Assembly (NCBI RefSeq): GCF_001720485.1
Contig: NZ_CP017114.1
Coordinates: 1,860,001-1,924,000 of the forward strand
Length of the DNA: 64,000 nucleotides
From: Cobetia marina
Lineage (GTDB): Bacteria > Pseudomonadota > Gammaproteobacteria > Pseudomonadales > Halomonadaceae
Reading direction: 5' to 3'
Part shown: positions 35,199-46,600 of the stretch, one piece after another
Layout of the letters: each line of letters starts with the position of its first letter
Numbering within the stretch: the first letter of the stretch is position 1
Position numbers and translations under genes: made by a program
The notes under the pieces: generated by a model
The model's database searches: none
Told to the model about the DNA's origin: nothing
What the model saw: the letters and a program-made list of their open reading frames with translations, nothing else

Positions 35199-36581
35199 TC
35201 AGTGCTTGGCGACATAGACGGTGCGGATGTTCATGAAGGCACCGAAGCCATATTCGCTTTGCTCACGACCATAGCCGCTGCCTTTGACACCGCCGAAGGG
35301 CAGTTGGGCGAAGGGCGTGGTCGGGCGATTGACGAAGCTCATGCCGGCTTCCAGCTGACGCGAGACACGCTCGCCGCGCTCGTCGTCCTTGGCCACCACC
35401 GTGCTGCCCAGACCGTAGGGGCAGTCGTTGGCGAGCTCGATGGCATGTGCCTCGTTGTCCGCGACCACCACGGAAGCGACCGGGCCGAACAGCTCTTCAT
35501 TGAAGGCTGGATTGCCCTGGGTGACGTTGGTCAGCACCGTCGGCGGATACCAGGCACCCTCGCGATCCGGAATTTCGCCACCGCATTCCAGCTTGGCGCC
35601 GGCTTTGATGGCACGCTGCACCTGATCATGCAGGTCATCGCGCAGGTCCTTGCGTGACATCGGACCGATGTCGACCCCTTCGCTGAGCGGGTCATCCATG
35701 CGCATGTCCTTCACTTTCTCGATCAGACGTCTGGAGAAGTCCTCGGCGATCGACTTGTCGACGATCAAGCGCTTGGAGGCGGCACAGCTCTGGCCGGTAT
35801 TGTCGAAACGTCCGGCGATGGCGAGATCCACCGCGCGCTCGATGTCGGCGTCATCCAGCACGATCAACGGATCGATACCCCCCAGTTCCAGCACGCTGGG
35901 CTTGAGCGCCGCACCGGCCTGCTCGGCGACCTTGCGGCCTGCCTCTTCGCTGCCGGTGAGAGTCACGCCCTGCACGACAGGATCATTGATGATGTCTTCG
36001 ATCATCTCCGAGCCCACCGGCAGCCAGGTGAAGACGCCATCTTCGAAACCGGCCTCGTGGAACAGCTGGGTGATCAGCTCAGCGCAACCCGGAACGTTGG
36101 AGGCATGCTTCATCAGGCAGACGTTGCCACCTGCCAGTGCCGGGGTCGCGAAGCGGATGACCTGATAGAGCGGATAGTTCCACGGCATCACGCCCAGCAC
36201 TGCGCCGATGGGGTCCTTGACGATCTTGGCTCTGACGGCACCCTCGACGTCGCGCTGCTCGGTTTCCATCAACGTGGGCAGGTTGTCGGCGTAGAAACGC
36301 GCGATGCTGGAGGAGATCTGTGTCTCGCTGATGCCCTGCTGATACGGCTTGCCCATCTCATGGGCGATCAAGGTGGCAATGTCCTGCTGGCGCTGATCTA
36401 TCAGATCTGCCAGTGCGTGCAGACGTTTCGCACGTTCTTCCAGCGAGAGCTGACGATATTGCGGATAGGCAGTGCGCGTCTGTTCCAGTTTCTGCTGAAC
36501 CTCGTCCTTGCTCAGCGTGGCGTATTCATTGAGAACCTTGTCATTGGCCGGATTGGTCGCGGTCAGTGTCTTGTTGCTCAT
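35199..36581 (-). CDS. NAD(P)-dependent aldehyde dehydrogenase (succinate-semialdehyde dehydrogenase type)
   Basis: 460 aa cytosolic ALDH. N134 in MPWNYP, general base E232 in LELGG, nucleophile C266 in NTGQSCAASKR, and the C-terminal PFGGVKGSGYGRE. The short length and NTGQSC context match the Sad/GabD-like succinate-semialdehyde group. LELGGID replaces the more common LELGGSD; it is not a catalytic residue. ATG 36581 follows GGGAGGCAAG. No gab genes are adjacent, so the substrate assignment is general. Confidence 0.9.
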   Translation of the reverse strand: MSNKTLTATNPANDKVLNEYATLSKDEVQQKLEQTRTAYPQYRQLSLEERAKRLHALADLIDQRQQDIATLIAHEMGKPYQQGISETQISSSIARFYADNLPTLMETEQRDVEGAVRAKIVKDPIGAVLGVMPWNYPLYQVIRFATPALAGGNVCLMKHASNVPGCAELITQLFHEAGFEDGVFTWLPVGSEMIEDIINDPVVQGVTLTGSEEAGRKVAEQAGAALKPSVLELGGIDPLIVLDDADIERAVDLAIAGRFDNTGQSCAASKRLIVDKSIAEDFSRRLIEKVKDMRMDDPLSEGVDIGPMSRKDLRDDLHDQVQRAIKAGAKLECGGEIPDREGAWYPPTVLTNVTQGNPAFNEELFGPVASVVVADNEAHAIELANDCPYGLGSTVVAKDDERGERVSRQLEAGMSFVNRPTTPFAQLPFGGVKGSGYGREQSEYGFGAFMNIRTVYVAKH

Positions 36582-36926
36582 CTTGCCTCCCTATCTGGGT
36601 GCTGGTTCAGCGAGTGGCCGAGCGGCGAATATCACATGAGCGACATCGACCTTGGATCAGCCACCTCATTGGCTACACGACAAGAACTGGAGATGCCGCC
36701 GCTGACCTTCAAGAGCCGAGGTGATCGATCTGGCGTCATCTCAGTGTTGCCATTCGAGCACGCGCGTCCCCCTTGAAACGTCACAGGCTGCGTCCATCGA
36801 GCCTCGCAAGCCTGCCGCACGGGCTGCCGGCATGCGACAATGGCCCTCTGGTGTCCGGGCGCGGGAAAGCGTCTCCCCCCGGGCCATCGACATGAGTGCA
36901 AGCGTCACAAGGAAGAGGAAGTCAGC
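36582..36926. other. Divergent intergenic region, aldehyde dehydrogenase / phosphatase
   Basis: 345 bp between divergent starts. It must hold both promoters, but no confident -35/-10 pair, dyad or small gene was recognised. Confidence 0.5.
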
Positions 36927-37367
36927 GTGTTCAACAATATTCTGGTGGTGTGTACCGGCAATATCTGTCGCAGTCCGGTCGGTGAGGCACTGCTGAAGCA
37001 AGCGTTGCCGGGCAAGACGGTTCACTCGGCGGGTGTGGGCGCATTGGTCGATCATCCTGTCGAACCCACGGCGGCTAGATTCGCTCTCGAGTCCGGTCTG
37101 GAGGTTGATGGGCATCGTGCGCGGCAGGTATCGGTCGAGATGTTGACGGCGGCGGATCTGATTCTGGTCATGAGCGATGGTCATCGTCGTGCCATCAACC
37201 AGATGGCCCCGCAAGTCAGTGGCAAGACGATGATGTTCGGCCGCTGGCTGGCGGGGGGGCAGGGCGAAGAGATTCCGGATCCCTATCGCAAGAGTGAAGA
37301 GGCCTTCCGGCACGCGCACCAGAAACTCGTGGACGCTGCGGCGCTGTGGGTCAAGAAACTGTCGTAA
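36927..37367 (+). CDS. Low-molecular-weight protein tyrosine phosphatase (Wzb/Etp type)
   Basis: 146 aa from GTG 36927 (GAGGAAG eight bases upstream); the frame is open to 36840 without a site. The P-loop VCTGNICRSP (C-x5-R-S) near the N-terminus and the general-acid loop IPDPYRK are intact, so it should be active. Bacterial members usually pair with tyrosine kinases of exopolysaccharide export; no kinase or polysaccharide gene is in the window. It lies 280 bp upstream of the giant surface-protein gene on the same strand, but a terminator separates them. Confidence 0.92.
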   Translation: MFNNILVVCTGNICRSPVGEALLKQALPGKTVHSAGVGALVDHPVEPTAARFALESGLEVDGHRARQVSVEMLTAADLILVMSDGHRRAINQMAPQVSGKTMMFGRWLAGGQGEEIPDPYRKSEEAFRHAHQKLVDAAALWVKKLS

Positions 37368-37420
37368 CCAAGGTCCAGCTTTTGTCGAAATCCAAAAGAT
37401 GACCTGTATAGTTTTTAGAG

Positions 37421-37453
37421 AGAGGCTAAGTGCGATGCGCTTAGTCTCTTTTT
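37421..37453 (+). terminator. Rho-independent terminator after the tyrosine phosphatase gene
   Basis: AGAGGCTAAG pairs with CTTAGTCTCT (one G-U) over a 9-nt loop and is followed by TTTTTC. It isolates the giant-protein gene from upstream transcription. Confidence 0.8.
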
Positions 37454-37553
37454 CATGTTGGTACAGTCACCATGGGACTGATCTGCGAGTACCTCTTGAT
37501 CCAAGATCCTGAAATTTTGACTGTTTCAATGGATCGAATTCTCAAGCGTGGAA

Positions 37554-37578
37554 GGAACGTGAATTTTTGTTACGTTCC
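37554..37578. promoter_or_regulatory. Dyad in the AT-rich leader of the giant surface-protein gene
   Basis: GGAACGT and ACGTTCC, 11 nt apart (GAATTTTTGTT), lie 69 bp before the start codon. The 37454-37646 leader is much more AT-rich than the coding DNA. It could be an operator or a 5'-UTR hairpin; no known regulator consensus is matched. Confidence 0.4.
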
Positions 37579-37646
37579 ATTCGACGCAAGGCATAACGTA
37601 TCTTTGTGTAACTGATAATTTCACAAATTTACAATGGTGCCCATCC

Positions 37647-40600
37647 ATGCGCGAACTCGATCTCCAGGCTCTTGAGCCTCGTCTGTTGCTGGATGCCGCT
37701 GCCGCCGTGACCATTGCGGAGGGCGCCGATAGTCAAGGTGATCAGGTGAAGGCCACCGGCGATGGCGCCACGCTGTCGGGAACGGAGGATTCGAGCTTCA
37801 GTCTGTCGAGTCTGAGTGTCACGGACAGTGGCAATGTGGACGATGAAGGCAACGCCACGGATGAGTACTCGCTGACGCTGAATCTGGATCAGGCAGCGGC
37901 TGATGCCGGGGCAGCCTTCGATGATGGCGGCAGCAGCTCCACGTTGACCGGTACGGCTGAGGAGATCACCGCTCAGCTCGCGAATCTCGTGGTAACTCCC
38001 GGTGCGGATTACACCGACGATATCACCTTGAGCCTGAGTCTCACGGAAACCACGGACGGCGTCGTGGATCCTGACCGAGGCAGCCTCGATTTCGTCGTCA
38101 CTCTGACGCCAGTGAACGATGACCCGGTATTCGGGGACAGCGGAGCGACGGTCACGGAAGCGGGGAGTTTCACCTTCTCCATCGAGGCGCTGGGTCTGAG
38201 TGACCCGGATATCGTCAGCGGTGAGCAGGACACCGACCAGCTGATCATCGAGATCGATAGCCTGCCGTCGGGCGGCTCGCTGACGTTCAATGGTTCGCCG
38301 GTAGCGATTGGTTCAAGTTTCGATGCCGACCAGCTCGGCAAGCTGATCTATACCCATGCCGGTGGCGATGTCGCCGTCGGGGACAATGACAGCTTCGCCA
38401 TCACGGTGGTGGATGGCGCGGGTGGTGAGGCCTCCAATACTCTCAATATCGAGCTGATTCCTGACAATGCCGCGCCGACCATCACGGGCGACCCGCAGCA
38501 GTTCGAGGGCGAAAATGCTCGGCTTGGCCTGAGCTACACCGATGAAGAGTCCGGCCATGCCGATGCTGCCGAGAATGCCACGGTGGAGATCACCGACCTG
38601 GGCAATCTTGCGGACCGTGGCACCCTCTACCTGGATTTCGACGAGGACGGTATCGCGGATGCGGATGAAATCATCTCCAGCCCTTCGAGCGATGCCGCCA
38701 GCTTTACCGCGGACAAGCTCCAGTACCTGTCATTTGCCCATGATGGCGATGAACCGGACGTTGATGACTTGCCCAGTTTCACCCTCAGGGTGACCGACGC
38801 CGGCGGTGGCGAAGGGGCGGGAAATGAGCTTTCCAGTGACCGCACCGTCGAGATCAGCATTCTCGAGAATGACGATGACCCGACGCTGACGCCCACCACA
38901 GAGGTGCTGGATGCCACTGGCGAGGCGGTATTGATCGATGCATCTGCCCTGAACGCGATAGATCCTGACAGCACCGATGATCAGCTGAGCTACAAGATCG
39001 AGACCTTGCCGAGCTTTGGTGAGATCCAGATTCTCAATGGGACTGACTGGGTCAAGCTGCCGGTGGGTGGCACCTTCTCGCAGGCGCAGGTCACGGCGGG
39101 CGAGGTCCGCTATCAACAGACCCTCGTGGATGGCACTGGTGGCACCGCGGACGATTTCACCTTCACGTTGGTGGATTCCGAATTCAAGGCGTTTGAAGAG
39201 GCAGGAGACGCAGGGACCTGGGGCGGTACGGATTCACCGACCGTCGGCACGCTGAATTTCCTGATTGACAATGTGGCCGGTGGCCCCGGGGAGCAGCAAC
39301 AGGAGACCATCTATGCCGAAAAAGTGAACAATACCGGCGTCACCGTGAGCGAAAGCACGTCCGATCCTGCTTCCTCTGCGGTGGTCATCTCAGACGCCAT
39401 GCTCAAGTATGGCGCCGAGCTGGACGGCTACGTGCTGCCTGCGACCCAGATCGTCTACACCGTGACGAACATACCGACCAACGGGACGCTGTTCCTGGAT
39501 GGTCAGGCGATTTCCGACTTCGGCAGCTTCACCCAGGACGATATCGATAACGGGCTGGTCACCTTCCTGCACGATGGCAGCGAAGGTCATGAGTCCAGCT
39601 TCACGTTCACCCTCCTGCCGACGGACCTCGACAAGGATCCCGCCACGCTTGACCCCATTACTGATGTCTTCACCATCGACGCAACACCCGTCAATGATGC
39701 GCCGGTCGTGGGTAACTCGAGTGTCAGTCTGCTCGAGAAGACCGATACGACGGACGGCATCGTTCGTATCACCAATCTGGTGATGTCGGATGTGGATGGC
39801 AGTCTGGAGGATCTGGTCGGCGAGGGTGAAAGTGATGACCTCTGGTTCCAGATCACCAGCACCGAACTGAGCGGAGGATCACTCGAGGTCTGGAATGGCG
39901 ACAGCTGGGAGGCAGCCTCCACCGATGTCTGGTACTCCCAGGCGATTCTGACCGCACAGGCGGATGGCCAGTCAGGGGGATTGCGTTACGTCCACGATGG
40001 TGGTGAAAGTGTCGACTCCCTGAACGACAGCTTTACATTCATCGTGCGGGATGACCTGGCAGCGCCGTCTGATACCTTCGCGACGAACTCCTCTACACCG
40101 ACTGACAACGGACTCGACACCAGTGTCGTGTCCAATATCGGCAACGTCACCATTGCCGTGACGCCTTTCAATGATGCGCCGTTGATCCCGCTCACTTCCG
40201 ATGCTGCGGATCAGACCGTCGTCGATGCATTCGATCAATCGTCCACCTCCGCCAACAATGTGCTGACCTTGGGGGAAGGTGAGTCTTCTGTCATCGACAA
40301 CAGCCTGCTGCAAGCCGTTGATAGCGACAACACCACGCGTCAGTCGACCTTCGTGATCAAGAGCCTGCCGGAAAACGGCAATCTGACGCTGAATGGCAAG
40401 ATATTGCGTGTGGGTAGCTCCTTCACGCAGGCCGATATCGACAATGGTCTGCTGGAATATGTGCACGATGGCGGGGAAACTCGCGCCGACGACTTCACCT
40501 TTACCGTCAGTGATGGGCCGCTGACGACGGAAGTCGCGACGTTCAGTATCGAGATTACACCACTGAATGATTCGCCTGAGATCGCCTCAACGCAGCCATC

Positions 40601-43600
40601 TGATCGTTTGATCCCGCCCTCTACGGCGCTGTCTGCCCTTGATCTGGGAAATGTCTTCACCATCGGTGATGTCGACGTTCTGGATCCCGATTCCAATTTG
40701 GGTATCGATGCTGGCGAGACTGATGGCATCAAGGTATCACTCTCGCTCAAGGATGCAGGTGGGGCTGTTGTCCCGTTTACCACTGCTGTACTGACGGCTT
40801 TGCCGAGTGGTACCGATTCCACTGTCATCACTGATGCCAATACCTTGGTGGTTGAGGGTACCTTGGAGGCTGTTCAGGCTTCCCTTGAGACATTATCTGT
40901 CCAGATGGTTCTGGATACTCTCAATGGTGAAGCAGACCCCGACGCTCGTTGGACTCTCGAAGCCGTAGTGGATGATCGTCTTGAGAGTGGCAGTCCGAAC
41001 GGTGGCTCTGAAAATGAAGGCGGCGAAGCCATCGGCGATGACTTCAATACGGCAACGGCCAGTGTCGAGCTGTGGGCATCCACCGAGAACGACGCACCGG
41101 TCGTGACAATGCCGTCTGATGTTTCTGAATTGACCGTGACCGAAGACGGCGGCTATCAGGATATCGGCACCATCACGGTGACGGATGCCGACAGCTTCGA
41201 TACCGATATCACCGCCGTGCTGAGCGTCCCGAATGGCACGTTGCAGCTCACGGATGCGGGTGATGTGACTGTCAGCAACGATGGCACTGACACCATCACC
41301 CTGGTGGGAACTCAGGAAGAGCTCGCGACCGCCTTGGCAAACGTCCAGTACCAGCCGGATGCCAATGACAATGGCACTGTGACGCTGACCGTCACCGCGA
41401 CGGATACCGACCTTCATGGTGACAGCACCGCTCTCACCACGGCCGCCACCTCAGATATCACCATCACTGCCGTCAATGATGAGCCGGTACTGACCTCCAC
41501 TACGCCGGTGCAGACGATGGATGATGGTCAGCCCTTGACTATCACTGGCCTTTCCGTCGCAGACATCAATGATGTCGGTCAAGAAGTCTTTACTGATAGC
41601 CAGACCGTGACAGTGACTGTGCGGGGCGGCGCCACGGGTGAAACCGGCGGCACCTTGAATATGGATGCTGTCGGAGTCACTGGCAACGGTACCAGTGAAG
41701 TGACCCTGACGGGGACGCTAAGCGAAATCAATGCCGCGCTTGATGACCTCGTATTGACTGCCGCTGAAGTGAATGCAGATACGTCAGTGATACTTGATGT
41801 CGAGTTCAGTGATGATGGAAATGGTAACTTGGCTCTAGCCAATGCCTTTGCTATCTCCACCGCCATAACGGTCAATGTTTCTGGCACCAACGATGCACCG
41901 ACCATCTCTGCCCCGACCGGTACAACCACCCTGGTCGAGGACGGCAGTCTCTCGCTGTCAGCGCTCGGAGTCACCCTTGATGATTCTGATGATTTCGGTG
42001 CTGACAACCTGACGCTCACGCTGAGCGTAGATCACGGTACCTTCAGCAATGGCACCAACACCATCATCTTGACGGGTACCGTCGCATCGCTTCAGGCCTC
42101 ACTGGATAGCGAGGTCTATACCCCCGCAGCTGACTTCTATGGTGAGGATACCCTCAGCATCGTGCTCAATGATGCCGGCAATACCGGACAGGGCGGTGCA
42201 GAGGAGGCGAGCCGTGACATCACTCTCACGGTGACGCCGGTCAATGATCGACCGGTGGCCGATGGTACCGATGAATCCATCGTTGCCGTCGATGAAGATA
42301 CTGCAGCTGATGCGATCGCCGGAACGGATCTCTATACCCTGCTGGTCGATCAGTACGATGACGCGACTGATGATCAAGCCGCCGAAAATGGTTTCACGGC
42401 TGACAGCGAAGCCACCTTGCTGACGTATGTCGCCATTTCAGGCAACACCGCGACCAGTGATCAGGGCACATGGCAGGTATTCATCGATGCTGAATGGGTC
42501 GACATTCCCTCGGGTCTATCCGATAGCAGTGCAATGATCGTATCGGCAGATGCCGATATCCGCTTCGTTCTGGCTGATGACTTCAATGGCGTACCGGGTT
42601 CGTTGACCGTCCGTCTTGGTGACGGCAGTAATACCAGCATCGAGACCAGCGGTTCCGCTGGCGAATTGAAAGATCTGGCCGGTGAATCCAACGGCAACCT
42701 GGGCGATCAGACGGGCGTCTGGTCGGATGTTCAAATTGCCATAGGTACCAGCGTCATCGAGGCCAACGACGCCCCGACCACTCGCTTCGACAGCGTTGGT
42801 CTGGTATCCATCGACGAAGATACCCCCAATCCGGCAGGCGACACCGTTGCCAATCTGATGGCGGACAACTTCGATGATGACAGTGCTGATGATCAGACCG
42901 ATGAGGCGGTTTCTGGCGGTAGTGAGGCCGATGATTTCGCCGGCGTTGCGATCATCTCCAACCCGTCAGTCGCGAGTGAGGGCACATGGCAGTATTCCAC
43001 GGATACCGGGGTCACCTGGGTTGATCTACCGGCCGATGTCAGCGCTGACAATGCACTTGTTCTGTCACCCACTGACTCTCTGCGGTTTGTATCGATAGAG
43101 AATTATCACGGTGAGCCGACAGGGCTCGATTATGTCGTGGCTGACGATAGCAGTGGTGCTGTGACGTCAGGAACCCGTGTTGATGTTTCCATTTTTGATC
43201 AGAAAGGTATCTGGTCGGATGTCGCATCCGCCGCCACGCTCACCACCACCGTCAATGCCATCAATGATGCACCGGTGCTCACTGGTAGCACGGCGCCCCA
43301 AGCCTTTGCCATCTCTGTTGCAGAGAATGATGGCGCAGGCACCGGCAGTGCCGAGGTAGCGTTGGTATCAGGCGCGTCGCTTTCGGATGTCGATACTGCC
43401 TTGGTCGGCGACAACTTCGGTGGCGGCACCATCACGGTCAGCATCGATGCGGCGACGGATGCCGATGTGTTCTCGGTCGATGATTCTCTTGATGGCTTCG
43501 CCAGCGCGACTCTGGTCAACGGCACCCTGACGGTGACGCTCGACTCCGGTACCACGGCAGCTCAGGTCTCGGCATTGATCGATTCACTGACCTACCAGAA

Positions 43601-46600
43601 CACCAGCGATGACCCCGACACCGACACACGCGCCTACACCGTGGTCGTCAATGACGGCAACAATGATGGACTGGCCGAAATCGACGGCGACTCGCTGGCC
43701 AGCAATACGCTGACCGGCTATCTGAAAGTCGTCGACAACAACGATGACCCGGTGGCCGTGGCGGATGCCGACTCAACCGATGAAGGCGTCGCGCTGTCCA
43801 CCGCTGACACTACCAGTCTGCTCGACAACGACACCGACCTGGACACGCCCACTGCCGACTTCACCATCACTCAGGTGAATGGCAACACTGCCGGAGTCGG
43901 CAGCGCTGTCTCGGGCAGCACCGGTGGATCCTTCACGGTCAACGCCGATGGCACCTGGAGCTTTGATCCGGGCGCCGATTTTGATGGCCTCACTGAAGGT
44001 GAAAGTGCCGTCACCACCATTACCTATCAGGTCAGCGATGGCGAGGGTGGTGTCTCTACCGCCACTGTCAGCGTGACCGTCAATGGTGTGGATGACATTC
44101 CCACGCTGACCCCGGACACCGGCAATGTCACCGAAGACACCAATGTGTCAGCGGATGATGAGCTGACCACCAGTGGCACGCTGGATGCTGGCACCGGTGG
44201 CGACACCGGGGAAGACAAGTTCAGCGCTGAGACCGTGACCGGCACCTACGGCGAACTGACTGTCGATGCCGATGGCAACTGGACCTACAGTGCCGACAAT
44301 ACTCAGTCTGTCATCCAGCAGCTCAACCTGGGTGCCACCCTGACGGATACTTTGACGGTCACCAATGCGGACGGTGTCACCCAGACCACCGTCAGCATCA
44401 CCATTACCGGCGTCAATGATGCACCGGTCGCTGTGGCGGATACTGGCACGACCGCAGAAAACGCTGATCTGAGCGTCGCGGCTGCCGCTGGCGTGCTGGC
44501 CAATGACACCGATATCGATACGGGCTCCACCAGCACTGTCAGCCAGGTCGCGGGATCTAGCTCTGGCATAGGCACCGCTTTCGCCATGACGGGCGGTGGC
44601 ACTGTCGCCATCGCCGCGGATGGCAGTTATGTCTTTGCGCCGGGCACCGACTTCGATGATCTCGCCGTGGGTGAGGCTGCGACCACCACCGTTGCCTACA
44701 CCGTGCGTGATGACAACGGCGCTGAATCCAGCAATACCCTGACCATCACTGTCACCGGCGCTCAGGATGCTCCTGAAATTGCCGTGGAAGGTGCTGACAG
44801 CGCAGCGGAATCGTTGACCGAAACGGATGCATCGCTCGCGACCTCCGGCACCCTGTCCGTGAGTGATCTCGATACTGCTGATACCGTGACTGCCAGTGTC
44901 ACCACGGTAACTGCGGACGGTGACACGGATACTCTCGACAATGCTGATCTGCTGGGCATGTTGAGTGTCGATGAAGGCACCCTCGTGGATGCTGCCAGCA
45001 ATGACGGCACTCTCAGCTGGAGCTTCGACAGCTCAAGCGTCGAAGGGGAGGCATTCGATCATCTGGCGGCAGGGGAAAGCCTGGTGCTGACCTACACCGT
45101 CGAGGTGGAGGACTCCCAGGAAGGGACGGCCCAGCAAGACATCACCATCACCATCAACGGCACCAATGACGCGCCTGTCATCGCCCTTGAGGACGGCGAC
45201 AGTGATTCCGCTGCATTGACGGAAAGCGATGCGCCGCTGAGCACGTCCGGCACTCTCTCGGTGAGTGATCTCGATACCACGGATGAAGTGACGCCGAGCG
45301 TCGAATCGGTTGCCTCCACCGGTGATACCAATGATCTGACCAATGCCGAGCTGCTGAGCATGCTCAGCGTGGATGCGGATGCGATCATCGATGACGCCAG
45401 CAACGATGGCACCCTGACATGGGAATTCGACAGCAGCAGTGTCGGGGGTGACGCCTTCGACTACCTCGCCGTCGGCGAGACCCTTGAACTCGCCTACACC
45501 GTGCTGGTGACCGACAGCGAAGGCGCGACGGCCGAACAGGTCGTGACCATCACCATCACCGGCAGCAATGATGCACCGCAGCTGGTAGCGGGTGAGCAGC
45601 CGGAGAATCAGAGTGGCAATGATGGTGAAGCCATCACGCCGTTCATCGTTGCCGACGCTTTCACTGACATCGATAACGATGCGGACCTGACTTACTCGGC
45701 TGCCAATCTGCCTGACGGTATCGAGATTGATCCGACCACCGGTGAGATCAGCGGTACCTTGTCTCCGGATGCCTCGATTGGTGGTGACAACGATGACGGC
45801 ATCTACACCGTCACGTTGACTGGCACTGACGAGAATGGCGCCACCGTTACCACGACCTTCACCTGGACTGTGGCCAACGTCGCCCCGCAAGCCTTCGACA
45901 ACACTGCTGAGCTTGATGAAGGCGTTGCCATCAGTGATACCAGCACCACCACCGGTAATGTGTTGAGCGATGGCGACACCAATGGCGATGTGGATGTCGA
46001 TGGCGGCAACGACACGGATACGCTGATCGTCAGCGCAGTGGGCGCCGGCGCCAATGCCGGGACTGACACGACAGCGGGGTCTGCAGTCACTGGCACCTAC
46101 GGCAGCGTCACCATCGCCGAGGATGGCAGCTATACCTACACCCTGGACAACACCAACGCGGATGTTCAGGCGCTGGCCGTCGGCGAAAGCCTCAACGAGA
46201 CCTTCACCTATCAGATCTCTGACGGCCAGGGTGGCTTCGATACCGCGCTGCTCACCATTACGACCAACGGCACCAATGATGCGCCGGTCATTGCCATCGA
46301 AGGGGATGACGCCGCAACCGCCGCGCTGGATGAGTCAGATATTGCGCTGAGTGCGACGGGTACGCTTTCTGTCAGCGACCTGGACACCAGCGATACAGTG
46401 ACGCCGAGCGTCACGGCCGTCGCCTCCAGCGGTGATACCAATGACCTGACCAATGCTGAGCTGCTTGCCATGCTCAGCGTGGATGCCGATGCGATCATTG
46501 ACGGTGCCAGCAATGACGGCACTCTCAACTGGGCATTCGACAGCAGCAGCGCTGATGCGGAAGCCTTCGACTATCTGGGAGAAGGTGAGACGCTGGTACT

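Noticed and set aside
37382..37453. Small RNA gene from a TTGTCG/TATAGT promoter to the hairpin at 37421
   Set aside because: The spacing (19 nt) is poor and the transcript would consist only of the terminator hairpin.
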